DNA of 64,000 bases. It comes from Candidatus Faecousia faecigallinarum. Lineage in GTDB: Bacteria; Bacillota; Clostridia; Oscillospirales; Oscillospiraceae. The stretch covers positions 62,001 through 126,000 of the forward strand of contig DVHJ01000027.1 in assembly GCA_018712145.1 (NCBI GenBank). The letters run 5' to 3'. Made by a program: the position numbers and the translations under genes. The notes beneath the pieces are model-generated. The model saw nothing but the letters and a program-made list of their open reading frames with translations. It ran no database searches and was not told where the DNA came from. Positions 14,308-22,661 of this stretch are shown here, in pieces (position 1 is the first letter of the stretch; each line of letters opens with the position of its first letter).

Positions 14308-15996
14308 CTACCCCAGGGCGGATGAGTTCTGCCCGCCCAATTTTTTGGCCCGCTCTTCGTCGGCTTCTGCGTTGTCCTCCTGGCCCAAAGCCCGGTAGAC
14401 TTCAGCCCGATTGATGTAGTAAGCAGCAGTCGTTGGGGCCAATTCGATGGCCTTGGTAAAGTCTTCCACAGCGGCAGGGTATTGTTTCAAGTAGTTGTGG
14501 GCAACGCCACGGTTGTTGTAAGGCGCAGCATATTTGGGATCCAGGGCAATGGCCTGAGTATAGTCTGCGATGGCCTCTGCATATTTCCCCAAATGATTAT
14601 TGGCGTAGCCACGGTTGTTGTAAGCCGCAGCGTATTTGGGATCCAGGATAATGGCCTGAGTGCAGTCCGCGATGGCTTCTGTATATTTCCCCAAATGATT
14701 ATTGGCGGCGCCACGGTTGTTGTAGGCCGCAGCGTATTTGGGATCCAGGGCAATGGCCTGGGTATACTCTGCAATGGCATCTGCATATTCCCCGGCATCA
14801 TAATGCCGGTTGCCCCGGCGGAAATGGTCCCAGGGGGTAAGCTGCCCTTGACTTTCCCGCCGGGCCTCGCCTTCTTGCTCCCGCTGGTCCAGCGCCTGGA
14901 CCTGCGCCTGGAAGTCTGCATTTTCTGCTCCGCTTTGGGTGTGGGCAGTTTCTTTTGCATTTTCCAGGGTTTTCTCATATCGCCGGATTCGCAGGTCTGT
15001 ACGCGCCTGTAGGTGTTCGGCAGTTTTGTGGGCCAGGATTTTATCCGGGTAGAGGGCATTGCCGATGGCCAGCATCAGGGCGTCAAACCCGGCGGTGGAC
15101 ACGAAGTGGCCCCCTTTATCCTCCACCATCTGCCGGATCGGGTTTTTTGGCAGGCCGGAGGCCTCCCGATAGCACCAGTACAGGCCCCGGGGCATACGGG
15201 TATCCGGCTGCCGGAGGAAGTCCATCAAGCTGTGATCCCCGCCGCCGTAGCCAATGACAATGGGGGTATAGGTATGAAAGGCGGCTCTCAGTTCTCCCTG
15301 CCACTGGCCCCGCAGGCCGCTGGTATCCTCCGTGCTGTTTAGGGGGTCGAAAAACAGGCCCCGGTGCACCTTGGCAATGATGGGGCGGCTGAGCCGCTGC
15401 CTGCTGATGTAATCCGCCAGCACCTCATGGTTAATCACCAGGGGCTTACTGTCGGTGTATAAGTACAGGGCATCTTCCAGCAGGGAGTCAAAATTGGTGG
15501 TGATGGCCAGGCTGTGGCCACCGGCCAGCATCAGGGCCAGGGGGTGATAGCCGAAACTGGGTTCCTTCCCTTCCATCTGCCGCTCCAGGTAGTAAAACCC
15601 GTCCTGCTGCCTGGGGAAAAAGCGGATTTTAAACAGGTCAAAGTAGTATTCACTGGGCATTTCCCAGCCCGGCTTACCCCGGTATTCCGCCCACAGGGCT
15701 TTGATCTTCTCAAAATCGTATTGCAGTTTTCCCGCCGCCCGGAGATTGGCTGCGGTTTCCTCCACCTCGGCCAAGTCGGCGTAGGGCGGGGTGCCGTCCA
15801 GGTCCGGCTGCTTCCCCATGAGGCAGGCCATCCACCGGGTGGCCAGGGTTTGGCCGGTGGGAATGCCGGACTCCGCCGAAATGCCGGAGCCAAGGATGAA
15901 GCAAAACCGCTGGCCATTGGCAACGCCCCGCTGCATTGCCCCCACCAGCTGCCGGGTGGATAAAACGCGGTCAGCCGGAAAATCTGTGTGGTTCAT
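14308..15996 (-). CDS. SIR2-domain protein with coiled coil and TPR repeats
   Basis: This 562-residue protein has a SIR2-like NAD-binding domain at residues about 25-320: GSGISAESGIP (36-46) resembles the NAD loop, TNFDSLLEDA (167-176) the conserved Asn-Asp motif, His211 in KVHRG the catalytic histidine position, and YGGGDHSLMDF (250-260) the distal motif. A charged coiled-coil segment (320-385) leads to five TPR units (about 388-556), three of them nearly identical. SIR2 domains joined to TPR or other sensor modules are known as NAD-degrading anti-phage effectors, but signalling or deacylase roles are possible. It lies downstream of the nucleoside salvage operon, with a perfect hairpin between, and upstream of the Crp regulator. 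Confidence 0.85.
   Translation of the reverse strand: MNHTDFPADRVLSTRQLVGAMQRGVANGQRFCFILGSGISAESGIPTGQTLATRWMACLMGKQPDLDGTPPYADLAEVEETAANLRAAGKLQYDFEKIKALWAEYRGKPGWEMPSEYYFDLFKIRFFPRQQDGFYYLERQMEGKEPSFGYHPLALMLAGGHSLAITTNFDSLLEDALYLYTDSKPLVINHEVLADYISRQRLSRPIIAKVHRGLFFDPLNSTEDTSGLRGQWQGELRAAFHTYTPIVIGYGGGDHSLMDFLRQPDTRMPRGLYWCYREASGLPKNPIRQMVEDKGGHFVSTAGFDALMLAIGNALYPDKILAHKTAEHLQARTDLRIRRYEKTLENAKETAHTQSGAENADFQAQVQALDQREQEGEARRESQGQLTPWDHFRRGNRHYDAGEYADAIAEYTQAIALDPKYAAAYNNRGAANNHLGKYTEAIADCTQAIILDPKYAAAYNNRGYANNHLGKYAEAIADYTQAIALDPKYAAPYNNRGVAHNYLKQYPAAVEDFTKAIELAPTTAAYYINRAEVYRALGQEDNAEADEERAKKLGGQNSSALG
14428..14733 (-). repeat. Three 102-bp tandem TPR-coding repeats
   Basis: Three consecutive 34-codon units of the SIR2-TPR gene share long runs (for example the ALDPKYAA...YNNRG core). 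Their DNA is nearly identical over much of each unit, which suggests recent duplication and possible copy-number change by slippage. Confidence 0.75.
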
Positions 15997-16023
15997 GGGT
16001 CTTCCCCCTTTTCTCTATTGTAC

Positions 16024-16054
16024 CCTCCGGGCTGCCCTTAGGGCAGCCCGGAGG
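16024..16054 (-). terminator. Perfect 14-bp hairpin between cdd and the SIR2-TPR gene
   Basis: CCTCCGGGCTGCCC (16024-16037) pairs perfectly with 16041-16054 around a three-base loop. On the minus strand it follows the cdd stop by six bases but lacks a T-run (GGTACAAT follows). It may terminate or attenuate the salvage operon, or protect its 3' end. Confidence 0.5.
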
Positions 16055-16059
16055 CAGTT

Positions 16060-16470
16060 CTACTGCATATGGCGCTGGGCGGAGAAGCCGTAGGGCAGCA
16101 GCTCGGCCAGAGTGCAGGTTTGCACCGCGCCGCCGGCGCCCCCCATGTGGATGAGGAAATCATCCCGGCAGAACTCCCGCATCACCTGGCGGCACACGCC
16201 GCAGGGGGGGAAGAAGCCGGTGATCTCCCCGTCCTTGCCCCCCACCACGGCGATGGCGGTAAAGTCACGGTGGCCGTCGTAAACCGCCCGGAAAAAGGCG
16301 ACCCGCTCGGCGCACACCGTGGGGGTGTAGGCGGCGTTTTCCTGGTTGCAGCCCTGGTACACCGTGCCGTCGCTGCACAGCAGGGCCGCCCCCACCCGGT
16401 AGCCGGAGTAGGGCACATAGGCCCGGTTCATGGCTTCCTTAGCCAGGGCCAGCAAAGCGTCAATGGTCAT
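16060..16470 (-). CDS. cdd: Cytidine deaminase
   Basis: This 136-residue enzyme is of the small, tetrameric type. The zinc site is in CAERVAF (about residue 53) and PCGVCRQ (about 86-92), with the catalytic glutamate in the first motif. It converts cytidine and deoxycytidine to uridine and deoxyuridine. The start at 16470 fits the family N-terminus (MTIDALLALAKEAM) and has GAAAGGAGAG before it. It is the last gene of the salvage operon, 25 bases after deoB. Confidence 0.93.
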   Translation of the reverse strand: MTIDALLALAKEAMNRAYVPYSGYRVGAALLCSDGTVYQGCNQENAAYTPTVCAERVAFFRAVYDGHRDFTAIAVVGGKDGEITGFFPPCGVCRQVMREFCRDDFLIHMGGAGGAVQTCTLAELLPYGFSAQRHMQ

Positions 16471-16495
16471 GGGGACTCTCCTTTCTTCCCCCGGG

Positions 16496-17662
16496 TCAGC
16501 AGATTTGCCTGGCCAGGCTGGGGCAGGGGGTATCCAGCTCCACCCCCAGCACATCCGCCGCCGTGGCGGCAATGTGGGCAAAGCCAGGCAGGGTGCCCAG
16601 GTTCCCCGGCTTTACCCCGGGGCCAAGGCACACCAGAGGCACATATTCCCGGGTGTGGTCCGTGGTGGCGGCGTAGCCGGGGTCGCAGCCGTGGTCGGCG
16701 GTGATCATCACCAGATCCTCCGGCCCCAGCTTGGCCAGGAAGTCCGGCAGCCACCGGTCAAATTCGTTGAGGGCCTTGGCATAGCCCACCGGGTCCCGCC
16801 GGTGGCCGTAGAGCATGTCAAAGTCCACCAGGTTCACAAAGCACAGGCCATGGAAATCCTCTCCGGCGTAGGCCAGGGTTTTCGCCAACCCGTCGGCATT
16901 GCCGGTGGTGTACACCTGCCGGGTAAAGCCCCGGTGGGCGAAAATGTCATAAATCTTCCCCACGGAAATGGATTCCAGCCCCGCAGCCTTCACCGCATCC
17001 GGCAGGGTAATGCCCGGCGGGGCCAGGGAGAAGTCGTGCCGGTTGGCGGTGCGGGTGAAGCCGGTTTCCGGGCTGCCCACATAGGGCCGGGCGATGACCC
17101 GCCCCACCCCGTGGCGGCCCTGCAAAATGTTCCTGGCCGCCCGGCAGGCGTCGTACAGCTCCGCCAGGGGAATCAATTCCTCATGGGCGGCAATCTGGAA
17201 CACCGAGTCGGCGGAGGTATAGACAATCCATTTGCCGGTTTCCAGCTGCTGCCGGCCGTAGTCCTGGATCACCTGGGTGCCGGAATAGGGCAGATTGCAC
17301 AGCACCCCCCGGCCGGTGGCCTGGGTGAAGGCCTCCAGCACCTCCGGCGGGAAGCCGTTGGGATAGGTGGGCAGGGGCTTGGGGGAGATGAGGCCGGCAA
17401 TTTCCCAGTGGCCGATGGTGGTGTCCTTCCCCATGGACAGCTCCGACAGCCGGGCCACCGCTCCGGTGGGATTGGCTTCCGCCTTTAAGCAGCTCACCCC
17501 GTCGGCCAGCCCCAGGCCCGCCTTTTCCAGGTTGGGCAGGGACAACAGGCCGGTTTTCTGGCAGCTGGCCAGGGTGTTTACCCCCACGTCCCCGAACTGG
17601 GGCCCGTCGGGCATCATGCCGATGCCGCAGGAGTCCAGCACGATGATGAATACACGCTTCAT
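16496..17662 (-). CDS. deoB: Phosphopentomutase
   Basis: This 388-residue metalloenzyme of the alkaline phosphatase superfamily interconverts ribose-1- and ribose-5-phosphate and their deoxy forms. The N-terminus FIIVLDSCGIG carries the first metal aspartate, and ITADHGCDPGY near the C-terminus carries further ligands. The length is normal. It starts ten bases after the deoD stop and feeds deoxyribose-5-phosphate to DeoC. Confidence 0.95.
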   Translation of the reverse strand: MKRVFIIVLDSCGIGMMPDGPQFGDVGVNTLASCQKTGLLSLPNLEKAGLGLADGVSCLKAEANPTGAVARLSELSMGKDTTIGHWEIAGLISPKPLPTYPNGFPPEVLEAFTQATGRGVLCNLPYSGTQVIQDYGRQQLETGKWIVYTSADSVFQIAAHEELIPLAELYDACRAARNILQGRHGVGRVIARPYVGSPETGFTRTANRHDFSLAPPGITLPDAVKAAGLESISVGKIYDIFAHRGFTRQVYTTGNADGLAKTLAYAGEDFHGLCFVNLVDFDMLYGHRRDPVGYAKALNEFDRWLPDFLAKLGPEDLVMITADHGCDPGYAATTDHTREYVPLVCLGPGVKPGNLGTLPGFAHIAATAADVLGVELDTPCPSLARQIC

Positions 17663-17672
17663 GGTTCTTCTC

Positions 17673-18416
17673 CTACTGGTTGTCCATGGCCACCGCCACG
17701 TCCAGGGCCACCTTCATCATGTCGGTAAAGGCCACCTGCCGCTGCTGGGCGGTGGTCTCCTCCCCGGTGAGGATGTGGTCGGATATGGTGCAGATGCACA
17801 GGGCCCGCTTGCCGTACCGGGCGGCGTTCATATACAGGGCGGCGGCCTCCATCTCCAGGGCCATGACCCCCATCTTCTTCAGGCCGTATACCGAGTCCAA
17901 TCCCTCCGGCACCCCAACGTGATCCCCGTAAAACACGTCGGAAGAGTTCACGTTGCCCACATGGTACCGGCAGCCCAGGGCCTGGGCCGCCTTCACCGCC
18001 TGGGTGAGGAGGTCGAAGGAGGCGATGGGGGCGAAAGTGCCGGGGAGGTGGAACTGGCTGGCCCAGTTGGAATCGGTGCAGGCCCCCTGAGCCAGCACCA
18101 GGTCATACAGCTGGATATTTTCCTGAATGGCCCCGGCGGAGCCAACCCGGATAATGTTCTCCACGCCGAACACGTTAAACAGCTCGTGGGAGTAAATGCC
18201 GATGGCTGGCATGCCCATGCCGGAGGCCATGACGGACACCTTCACCCCTTTGTACAGGCCGGTGTGCCCCTGGACGCCCCGGACGTTATTCACCAGCACG
18301 GGATTTTCCAGGAAGGTTTCCGCAATAAACTTGGCCCGCAGGGGATCGCCGGGCATGAGGACGGTTTTGCCAAAATCGCCGGGTTTGGCGTTGATGTGAG
18401 GGGTGGGATAGTTCAT
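17673..18416 (-). CDS. deoD: Purine nucleoside phosphorylase, DeoD type
   Basis: This 247-residue phosphorylase begins with the DeoD family pattern PHINAKPGDFGK and MPGDPLRAKFIAE, and contains RVGSAGAI and the C-terminal DHILTGEE. It splits purine (deoxy)nucleosides into base and (deoxy)ribose-1-phosphate, the substrate of DeoB. Spacing of 25 bases from deoC and 10 from deoB places it mid-operon. Confidence 0.95.
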   Translation of the reverse strand: MNYPTPHINAKPGDFGKTVLMPGDPLRAKFIAETFLENPVLVNNVRGVQGHTGLYKGVKVSVMASGMGMPAIGIYSHELFNVFGVENIIRVGSAGAIQENIQLYDLVLAQGACTDSNWASQFHLPGTFAPIASFDLLTQAVKAAQALGCRYHVGNVNSSDVFYGDHVGVPEGLDSVYGLKKMGVMALEMEAAALYMNAARYGKRALCICTISDHILTGEETTAQQRQVAFTDMMKVALDVAVAMDNQ

Positions 18417-18441
18417 AATCGGTCTCCTTTCCGTGATCCAG

Positions 18442-19098
18442 TTAGTTTTCCAAAGCTTTGGCCAGCTTCACAATCCGGGAGGTGCCCAGGCGGCTGGCCC
18501 CCAGGGCGATAAACTTCTCCGCATCTTCCAGGCTGGAGATACCGCCGGCGGCTTTGATCTTCACCTGAGGACCCACGTGCTGGGCAAACAGCTCCACATC
18601 GTGGAAGGTAGCCCCGGCGGTGGAGAAGCCGGTGGAGGTTTTGATAAAGTCCGCCCCGGCCCGGGTGACTACGCCGCACAAAGCAATTTTCTGCTGGTCG
18701 TTCAGCAGGCAGGTTTCAATGATCACCTTCAGGATCTTACCCTGGCAGGCAGCCTTCACCTGGCGGATTTCTTCTTCCACCGCATCGTATTTCCCGTCGG
18801 CCACCCAGCCCAGGTTCACCACCATATCCACCTCACCGGCACCGTTGTTGACTGCGTCGGTTGCCATGAAGCATTTGGCAGCGGTGGTGTCATAGCCATT
18901 GGGGAAGCCAATGACGGTGCAAATGGGCAGCTTGTCCCCCACATAGGCTTTCGCCTGGGCCACATAGGAAGCCGGGATGCACACCGATGCGGTGTGATAC
19001 TGCATCCCCTCATCGCAGATGGTCTGAATCTGGACCCAGGTGGCAGCGGGAGACAGGAGGGTGTGGTCGCACTTGGCGAGAATGTTTTGAATGTTCAT
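18442..19098 (-). CDS. deoC: Deoxyribose-phosphate aldolase
   Basis: This 218-residue TIM-barrel aldolase has the Schiff-base lysine in FIKTSTGF and a second active-site lysine in IKAAGGI. It cleaves deoxyribose-5-phosphate to glyceraldehyde-3-phosphate and acetaldehyde. The start at 19098 is preferred because GAGGAATTG precedes it and the N-terminus ([14 protein letters not shown]) fits. It follows tdk by 22 bases. Confidence 0.95.
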   Translation of the reverse strand: MNIQNILAKCDHTLLSPAATWVQIQTICDEGMQYHTASVCIPASYVAQAKAYVGDKLPICTVIGFPNGYDTTAAKCFMATDAVNNGAGEVDMVVNLGWVADGKYDAVEEEIRQVKAACQGKILKVIIETCLLNDQQKIALCGVVTRAGADFIKTSTGFSTAGATFHDVELFAQHVGPQVKIKAAGGISSLEDAEKFIALGASRLGTSRIVKLAKALEN

Positions 19099-19120
19099 GG
19101 TCAATTCCTCACTTTTTCTG

Positions 19121-19732
19121 TTATTTGGGTTGGCTGCTGTGGAGCCGGATTTTCTTGTGGGCGGCAATGCCCCGCACCCAGCATTTGTGGCACATGGCGA
19201 TGTAACGATCGTTGCCCCCCAACATCAGCTGCTGGCCTTGGGTGACGATGTAGCCATCGGCGTCCACCCGGGCGTTGACGGTGGCTTTGGCGCCGCAGTC
19301 GCAGATGGTTTTAATCTCCTGAATGGTGTCAGCCACCTCCATCAGCCGGCGGCTGCCCTCAAACAGGCGGCACCGGAAGTCGGTGCGCAAGCCAAAACAG
19401 ATCACCGGCAGATTTTCCTCATCCACAATGGTGCGGAGCTGGTCAACCTGCTCCGGCGTCAGAAATTGGCACTCGTCCACGATAATCACATCGCAGGCCA
19501 CCCGTCCGGTCTGGCGGAACAGGGCATACACGTCCCCCTCCGGGGGCAGGATCTCCACCCGGGCTTCCAGCCCGATGCGGCTGCGGAGAATATCCGAGCC
19601 ATCCCGGCTGTCGGCGCTGGGTTTCACCAGCCAGACCCGGAGATCATTTTCCTCATAGTTATACTTGGTGATGAGGGCCTGGGCCGTCTTTGACGAGCCC
19701 ATGGCCCCGTATTTGAAATAGAGCTTGGCCAT
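19121..19732 (-). CDS. tdk: Thymidine kinase
   Basis: This 203-residue type II thymidine kinase has the P-loop [12 protein letters not shown] near residue 8, the Walker B-like [10 protein letters not shown], and zinc-binding cysteines in CDCG and CHKC. It phosphorylates salvaged thymidine and deoxyuridine. It is the first gene of the salvage operon and has a consensus promoter at 19778-19806. Confidence 0.95.
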   Translation of the reverse strand: MAKLYFKYGAMGSSKTAQALITKYNYEENDLRVWLVKPSADSRDGSDILRSRIGLEARVEILPPEGDVYALFRQTGRVACDVIIVDECQFLTPEQVDQLRTIVDEENLPVICFGLRTDFRCRLFEGSRRLMEVADTIQEIKTICDCGAKATVNARVDADGYIVTQGQQLMLGGNDRYIAMCHKCWVRGIAAHKKIRLHSSQPK

Positions 19733-19777
19733 ACTGTTCCTCCGCCGGGCCCAGGCCCGTTTCTTCGTACTGCCTTC

Positions 19778-19806
19778 ATTATAGACGATTATGCCCAACC
19801 TGGCAA
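19778..19806 (-). promoter_or_regulatory. Sigma-A promoter of the tdk-deoC-deoD-deoB-cdd operon
   Basis: On the minus strand TTGCCA (19806-19801) and TATAAT (19783-19778) are exactly 17 bases apart. The transcript would start about 35-40 bases before the tdk ATG. Confidence 0.75.
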
Positions 19807-19870
19807 GGACAAACTCCACAAAACCCGGCCTTTTTGCCCAGTGGGTTTTGCGCATGTTCATGGGATGCCA

Positions 19871-19885
19871 GAACGCAGTGCGTTC
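19871..19885. promoter_or_regulatory. 15-bp palindrome upstream of the promoter at 19892
   Basis: GAACGCAGTGCGTTC is a perfect 7-bp inverted repeat around one base, ending seven bases before the -35 box at 19892. It could be an operator or simply a small hairpin. No regulator in the window is clearly linked to it. Confidence 0.3.
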
Positions 19886-19891
19886 TTCCCC

Positions 19892-19920
19892 TTGACCCGG
19901 ACGGGAAAAACCGGTATACT
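19892..19920 (+). promoter_or_regulatory. Sigma-A promoter of the coiled-coil membrane protein gene
   Basis: TTGACC (19892-19897) and TATACT (19915-19920) are 17 bases apart, about 44 bases before the start codon at 19964. Confidence 0.75.
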
Positions 19921-19963
19921 AGAAAAAAGCGGCAGCAGGCTGCCGGAAATGGAGTGATTCGCC

Positions 19964-20698
19964 ATGGCAAAATTTACACCGGATACGCCGCCGGCAGAGC
20001 AGTTTTCTGGGGGCGGCCCTGACTATACGGAACCCACCCCGGAACCGGTCCGGCCAAAGGGCAAAGGTGGGAAACTGCTGCCCTGGTTGGTGGCCATTGC
20101 CGGCGCCTTGTGCGCCATTGGGGCAATACTGCTCTGGATGGGGGAGAAAGACAGCCTGGACCGGCAGATCACCAGCTTAGAGGCACGAAACCGTAGCCTC
20201 ACCCGGGAGGTAGAAAGCCTCACCGCCCAGCGGGATGAGCTGGAGCTGGAGGTCAGCGGCCTGGAGTCGGATAAGCGGAGCCTGGAAGAACAGATGGGCG
20301 AGGTAGAGAGCCAGATGGAGGAACTCACCGGCTCCAACGCGGATATGGCCGGGGATTTGGAGCAGTTGGCCGGAGCGGCGGAGAACTATGGAGCCATTGT
20401 GGAGTTTCTCCAAAGTGGCACAGCGGGTTACGCCTCATCTAATTTCTACTGTGATGAGAAAATTGTGGCGCTGAGCGCCGGTGAGAGCGTTACGCTAAAT
20501 GTCTCCGTGGGTTGGGATGATGTCACTGTCTCCCTGAATACCAGCGGCGGCAGCGCTGAAGTGCACTGGGCCAGCGACACCTTCGAGGATGTGGCCCCGG
20601 TGGAAATTGCCGCCCAGTCGGCGGGCATAACCACAATCACCTTCACCAATAATGTGAACGACGAGACCTTCCAGGTGCTGGTCCTGGTGGCTGAATAA
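19964..20698 (+). CDS. Membrane-anchored coiled-coil protein of unknown function
   Basis: This 244-residue protein has a Pro-rich cytoplasmic N-terminus (1-37), one transmembrane helix (about 38-60), a long heptad-rich coiled coil (about 62-125) and a beta-rich extracellular domain (about 145-244). The layout suggests a membrane-anchored, probably oligomeric, outward-facing protein. It is monocistronic, with its own promoter (19892) and a strong terminator (20704). I do not recognise the C-terminal domain and infer no function. Confidence 0.8.
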   Translation: MAKFTPDTPPAEQFSGGGPDYTEPTPEPVRPKGKGGKLLPWLVAIAGALCAIGAILLWMGEKDSLDRQITSLEARNRSLTREVESLTAQRDELELEVSGLESDKRSLEEQMGEVESQMEELTGSNADMAGDLEQLAGAAENYGAIVEFLQSGTAGYASSNFYCDEKIVALSAGESVTLNVSVGWDDVTVSLNTSGGSAEVHWASDTFEDVAPVEIAAQSAGITTITFTNNVNDETFQVLVLVAE

Positions 20699-20703
20699 CC
20701 GAG

Positions 20704-20747
20704 GCCGGGCCTGCTGCATGGCATTTGCAGCAGGCCCGGCTTGCTTT
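20704..20747 (+). terminator. Rho-independent terminator, possibly bidirectional
   Basis: A perfect 14-bp stem (20704-20717 with 20727-20740) is followed by TTGCTTTTT. It closes the coiled-coil gene. It sits between convergent genes and may also stop the deacetylase transcript. Confidence 0.85.
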
Positions 20748-20754
20748 TTGCTGA

Positions 20755-22569
20755 TCAATTGGAAATGGTTGACGTTGATTCTGGTGCGGTAGGCTGTACC
20801 GGCTCCGGTTCAGTTGGCTCCGGCTCTGCCGGTTCCAGCCCGTCCTGGGACTCCAGCAGCGCCGCCAGGCGGTTCAACATGGCCGCCGCCTGGGCCCGGG
20901 TGGCAGTGCCTGCCGGACGGAAGACGCCTGTGGTATCGCCCTGCACCAGTCCCAGACCGGTCATGGCTTCCACATAAGGCAGGGCCCAGGGGGAAATACT
21001 GCCGCAGTCCGTATACTTGTCCGCCGCCCCGGGGGCAGCGGCAATTTCCACGCCCAGGCTAGACAAGTAAGCGGAAAACACCTTGCACAGCTCCTGTCGG
21101 GAAATGGGCCGGTCGGGCAGGAACTTGCCGTTCTCATAGCCGTTGACAATGCCTGCAGCATAGGCCCAGGCCACGGCTTCGGCATAGTAGGCGGTAGGTT
21201 TCACATCGGCAACGGGGCTTTCGCCAAAGGCAGCCGGGTCTGCGCCGGAGAAGCGGTACAGCAGGGTCACCAACTGTCCCCGGGTTACCGGTTTATTGGG
21301 GGAAAATACCCCGTCGCCCACGCCGTTCATGTACCCGGCGGCAGCCGCCGCATCCACATCCGGATAGTACCACTGCCCAGGGAAAACGTCCCGGAAGAAG
21401 TTCCCCAAGTGGGAATACACCGCCTGGACTTGGCTGCTGGTCAGGTACTCCCCGCCCCCGGCGCAGGCGGTGATTACCGTACCCGGGGTGAGGGCAACAG
21501 GTCCGGTGTACACCGCAGAGTCCAGGCCGGCCACGGTGCCGTCCAGGGTATAGTAGATATTCGCGCCGGTGGTTTCGGTTTGCAAAGTGAGCAGCCCATC
21601 GGTTACCTGGATGGTAGGCGCTTGGGCGGTGGGTTTCGTAAAGGTCTCCTGCACCGTGGCGCTGCGGCTGCCATTCATGTTGAAGGCTGCCACCGCCCAA
21701 ACCGTGCACGGCGTGCTTACGGTGAAGGGGCCGGTGTACCGCTTGCTCTCCTGGTTCAGGTTGCCATCCTCCAGGGAGTAGTAAATTTCCGCCCCCGGCT
21801 GTGCGGTTAAGGTGATCTCCAACTTCCCGTCCACGGCCCGGCTGGAGATGCTGGGGGAAGTCACCGGCCCCAGATCCGTGCCGTTGGGCTTGCAGCGGCT
21901 GTAGGATTCGCCGTTTTCCGGGGTAACCCCCCGCCGCCGGAACAGCTCTGCCACGGTAACAAATTCATAGCCCTTATCCTGCAGCACGTCAATGGCCGCC
22001 AAAGCGCCGTCCACAGAGGTGGAGTGAATGTCGTGCAGGAGAATGATGGCACCGTCGTGGGCGTTATTGACCACCGCATTTTTCACGGTGGTAGCGTTGC
22101 GGTACTTCCAGTCCTGGGGATCCACGGACCAGTAGACCAGAGGAGCGCCCACCAAACTGCGCACCCGGGCATTGGTGCTGCCGTAAGGGGCCCGAACCAT
22201 GTACACAGAACCTTTCCCCGCCGCTTTGCTCAGCAGGTCATTGGTCTTGCTGATTTGGCTGCGCACGCCGCTATCCGACAGGCCAGTGAAGTCCGAATGG
22301 TCATAACTGTGATTGGCCAGTTGGTGGCCCTCCCGGTACATCCGGGCTACCGTATCCGGGTAGCGGGCCACGTTACTGCCCACCATAAAAAATGTAGCCT
22401 TGACCCCTCGCTGGGCAAGGCCGTCCAGCAGGCGGTTGGTATATGGGCCAGGGCCATCGTCAAAGGTGATGGCCACCAGCTTACCGCCGGCGGCCCGAAC
22501 CGGGGCAACGGCCGCTGCCAGGCTCAGCGCAATGGCCAGAGCCAGCAGGGCAGAGAAAATGCGTTTCAT
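20755..22569 (-). CDS. Secreted polysaccharide deacetylase with SLH cell-wall anchor
   Basis: This 604-residue protein has a signal peptide (1-26). A NodB deacetylase domain follows (about 30-220: TFDDGP, HSYDH and RAPYGS motifs, with metal-binding Asp and His present). Next come two chitobiase-C-terminal-like beta repeats (about 240-395; IYYSLEDG and IYYTLDGT), then three SLH domains (about 400-580; FRDVFPGQWYYPDV and related). The C-terminus is Pro/Glu/Thr-rich. It probably removes acetyl groups from peptidoglycan or another glycan while bound to the cell wall. ATG 22569 is chosen over GTG 22578 because the latter overlaps the ribosome binding site AAGAGGTG. Confidence 0.93.
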   Translation of the reverse strand: MKRIFSALLALAIALSLAAAVAPVRAAGGKLVAITFDDGPGPYTNRLLDGLAQRGVKATFFMVGSNVARYPDTVARMYREGHQLANHSYDHSDFTGLSDSGVRSQISKTNDLLSKAAGKGSVYMVRAPYGSTNARVRSLVGAPLVYWSVDPQDWKYRNATTVKNAVVNNAHDGAIILLHDIHSTSVDGALAAIDVLQDKGYEFVTVAELFRRRGVTPENGESYSRCKPNGTDLGPVTSPSISSRAVDGKLEITLTAQPGAEIYYSLEDGNLNQESKRYTGPFTVSTPCTVWAVAAFNMNGSRSATVQETFTKPTAQAPTIQVTDGLLTLQTETTGANIYYTLDGTVAGLDSAVYTGPVALTPGTVITACAGGGEYLTSSQVQAVYSHLGNFFRDVFPGQWYYPDVDAAAAAGYMNGVGDGVFSPNKPVTRGQLVTLLYRFSGADPAAFGESPVADVKPTAYYAEAVAWAYAAGIVNGYENGKFLPDRPISRQELCKVFSAYLSSLGVEIAAAPGAADKYTDCGSISPWALPYVEAMTGLGLVQGDTTGVFRPAGTATRAQAAAMLNRLAALLESQDGLEPAEPEPTEPEPVQPTAPESTSTISN

Positions 22570-22661
22570 GAGAGGCACCTCTTTCCAAGATTTTCCCCTT
22601 CATGATAGCATAAACCGTCAGCTTTTGCCAGATTTTCCGGTCCATTTTTTATTAAGTTTTC

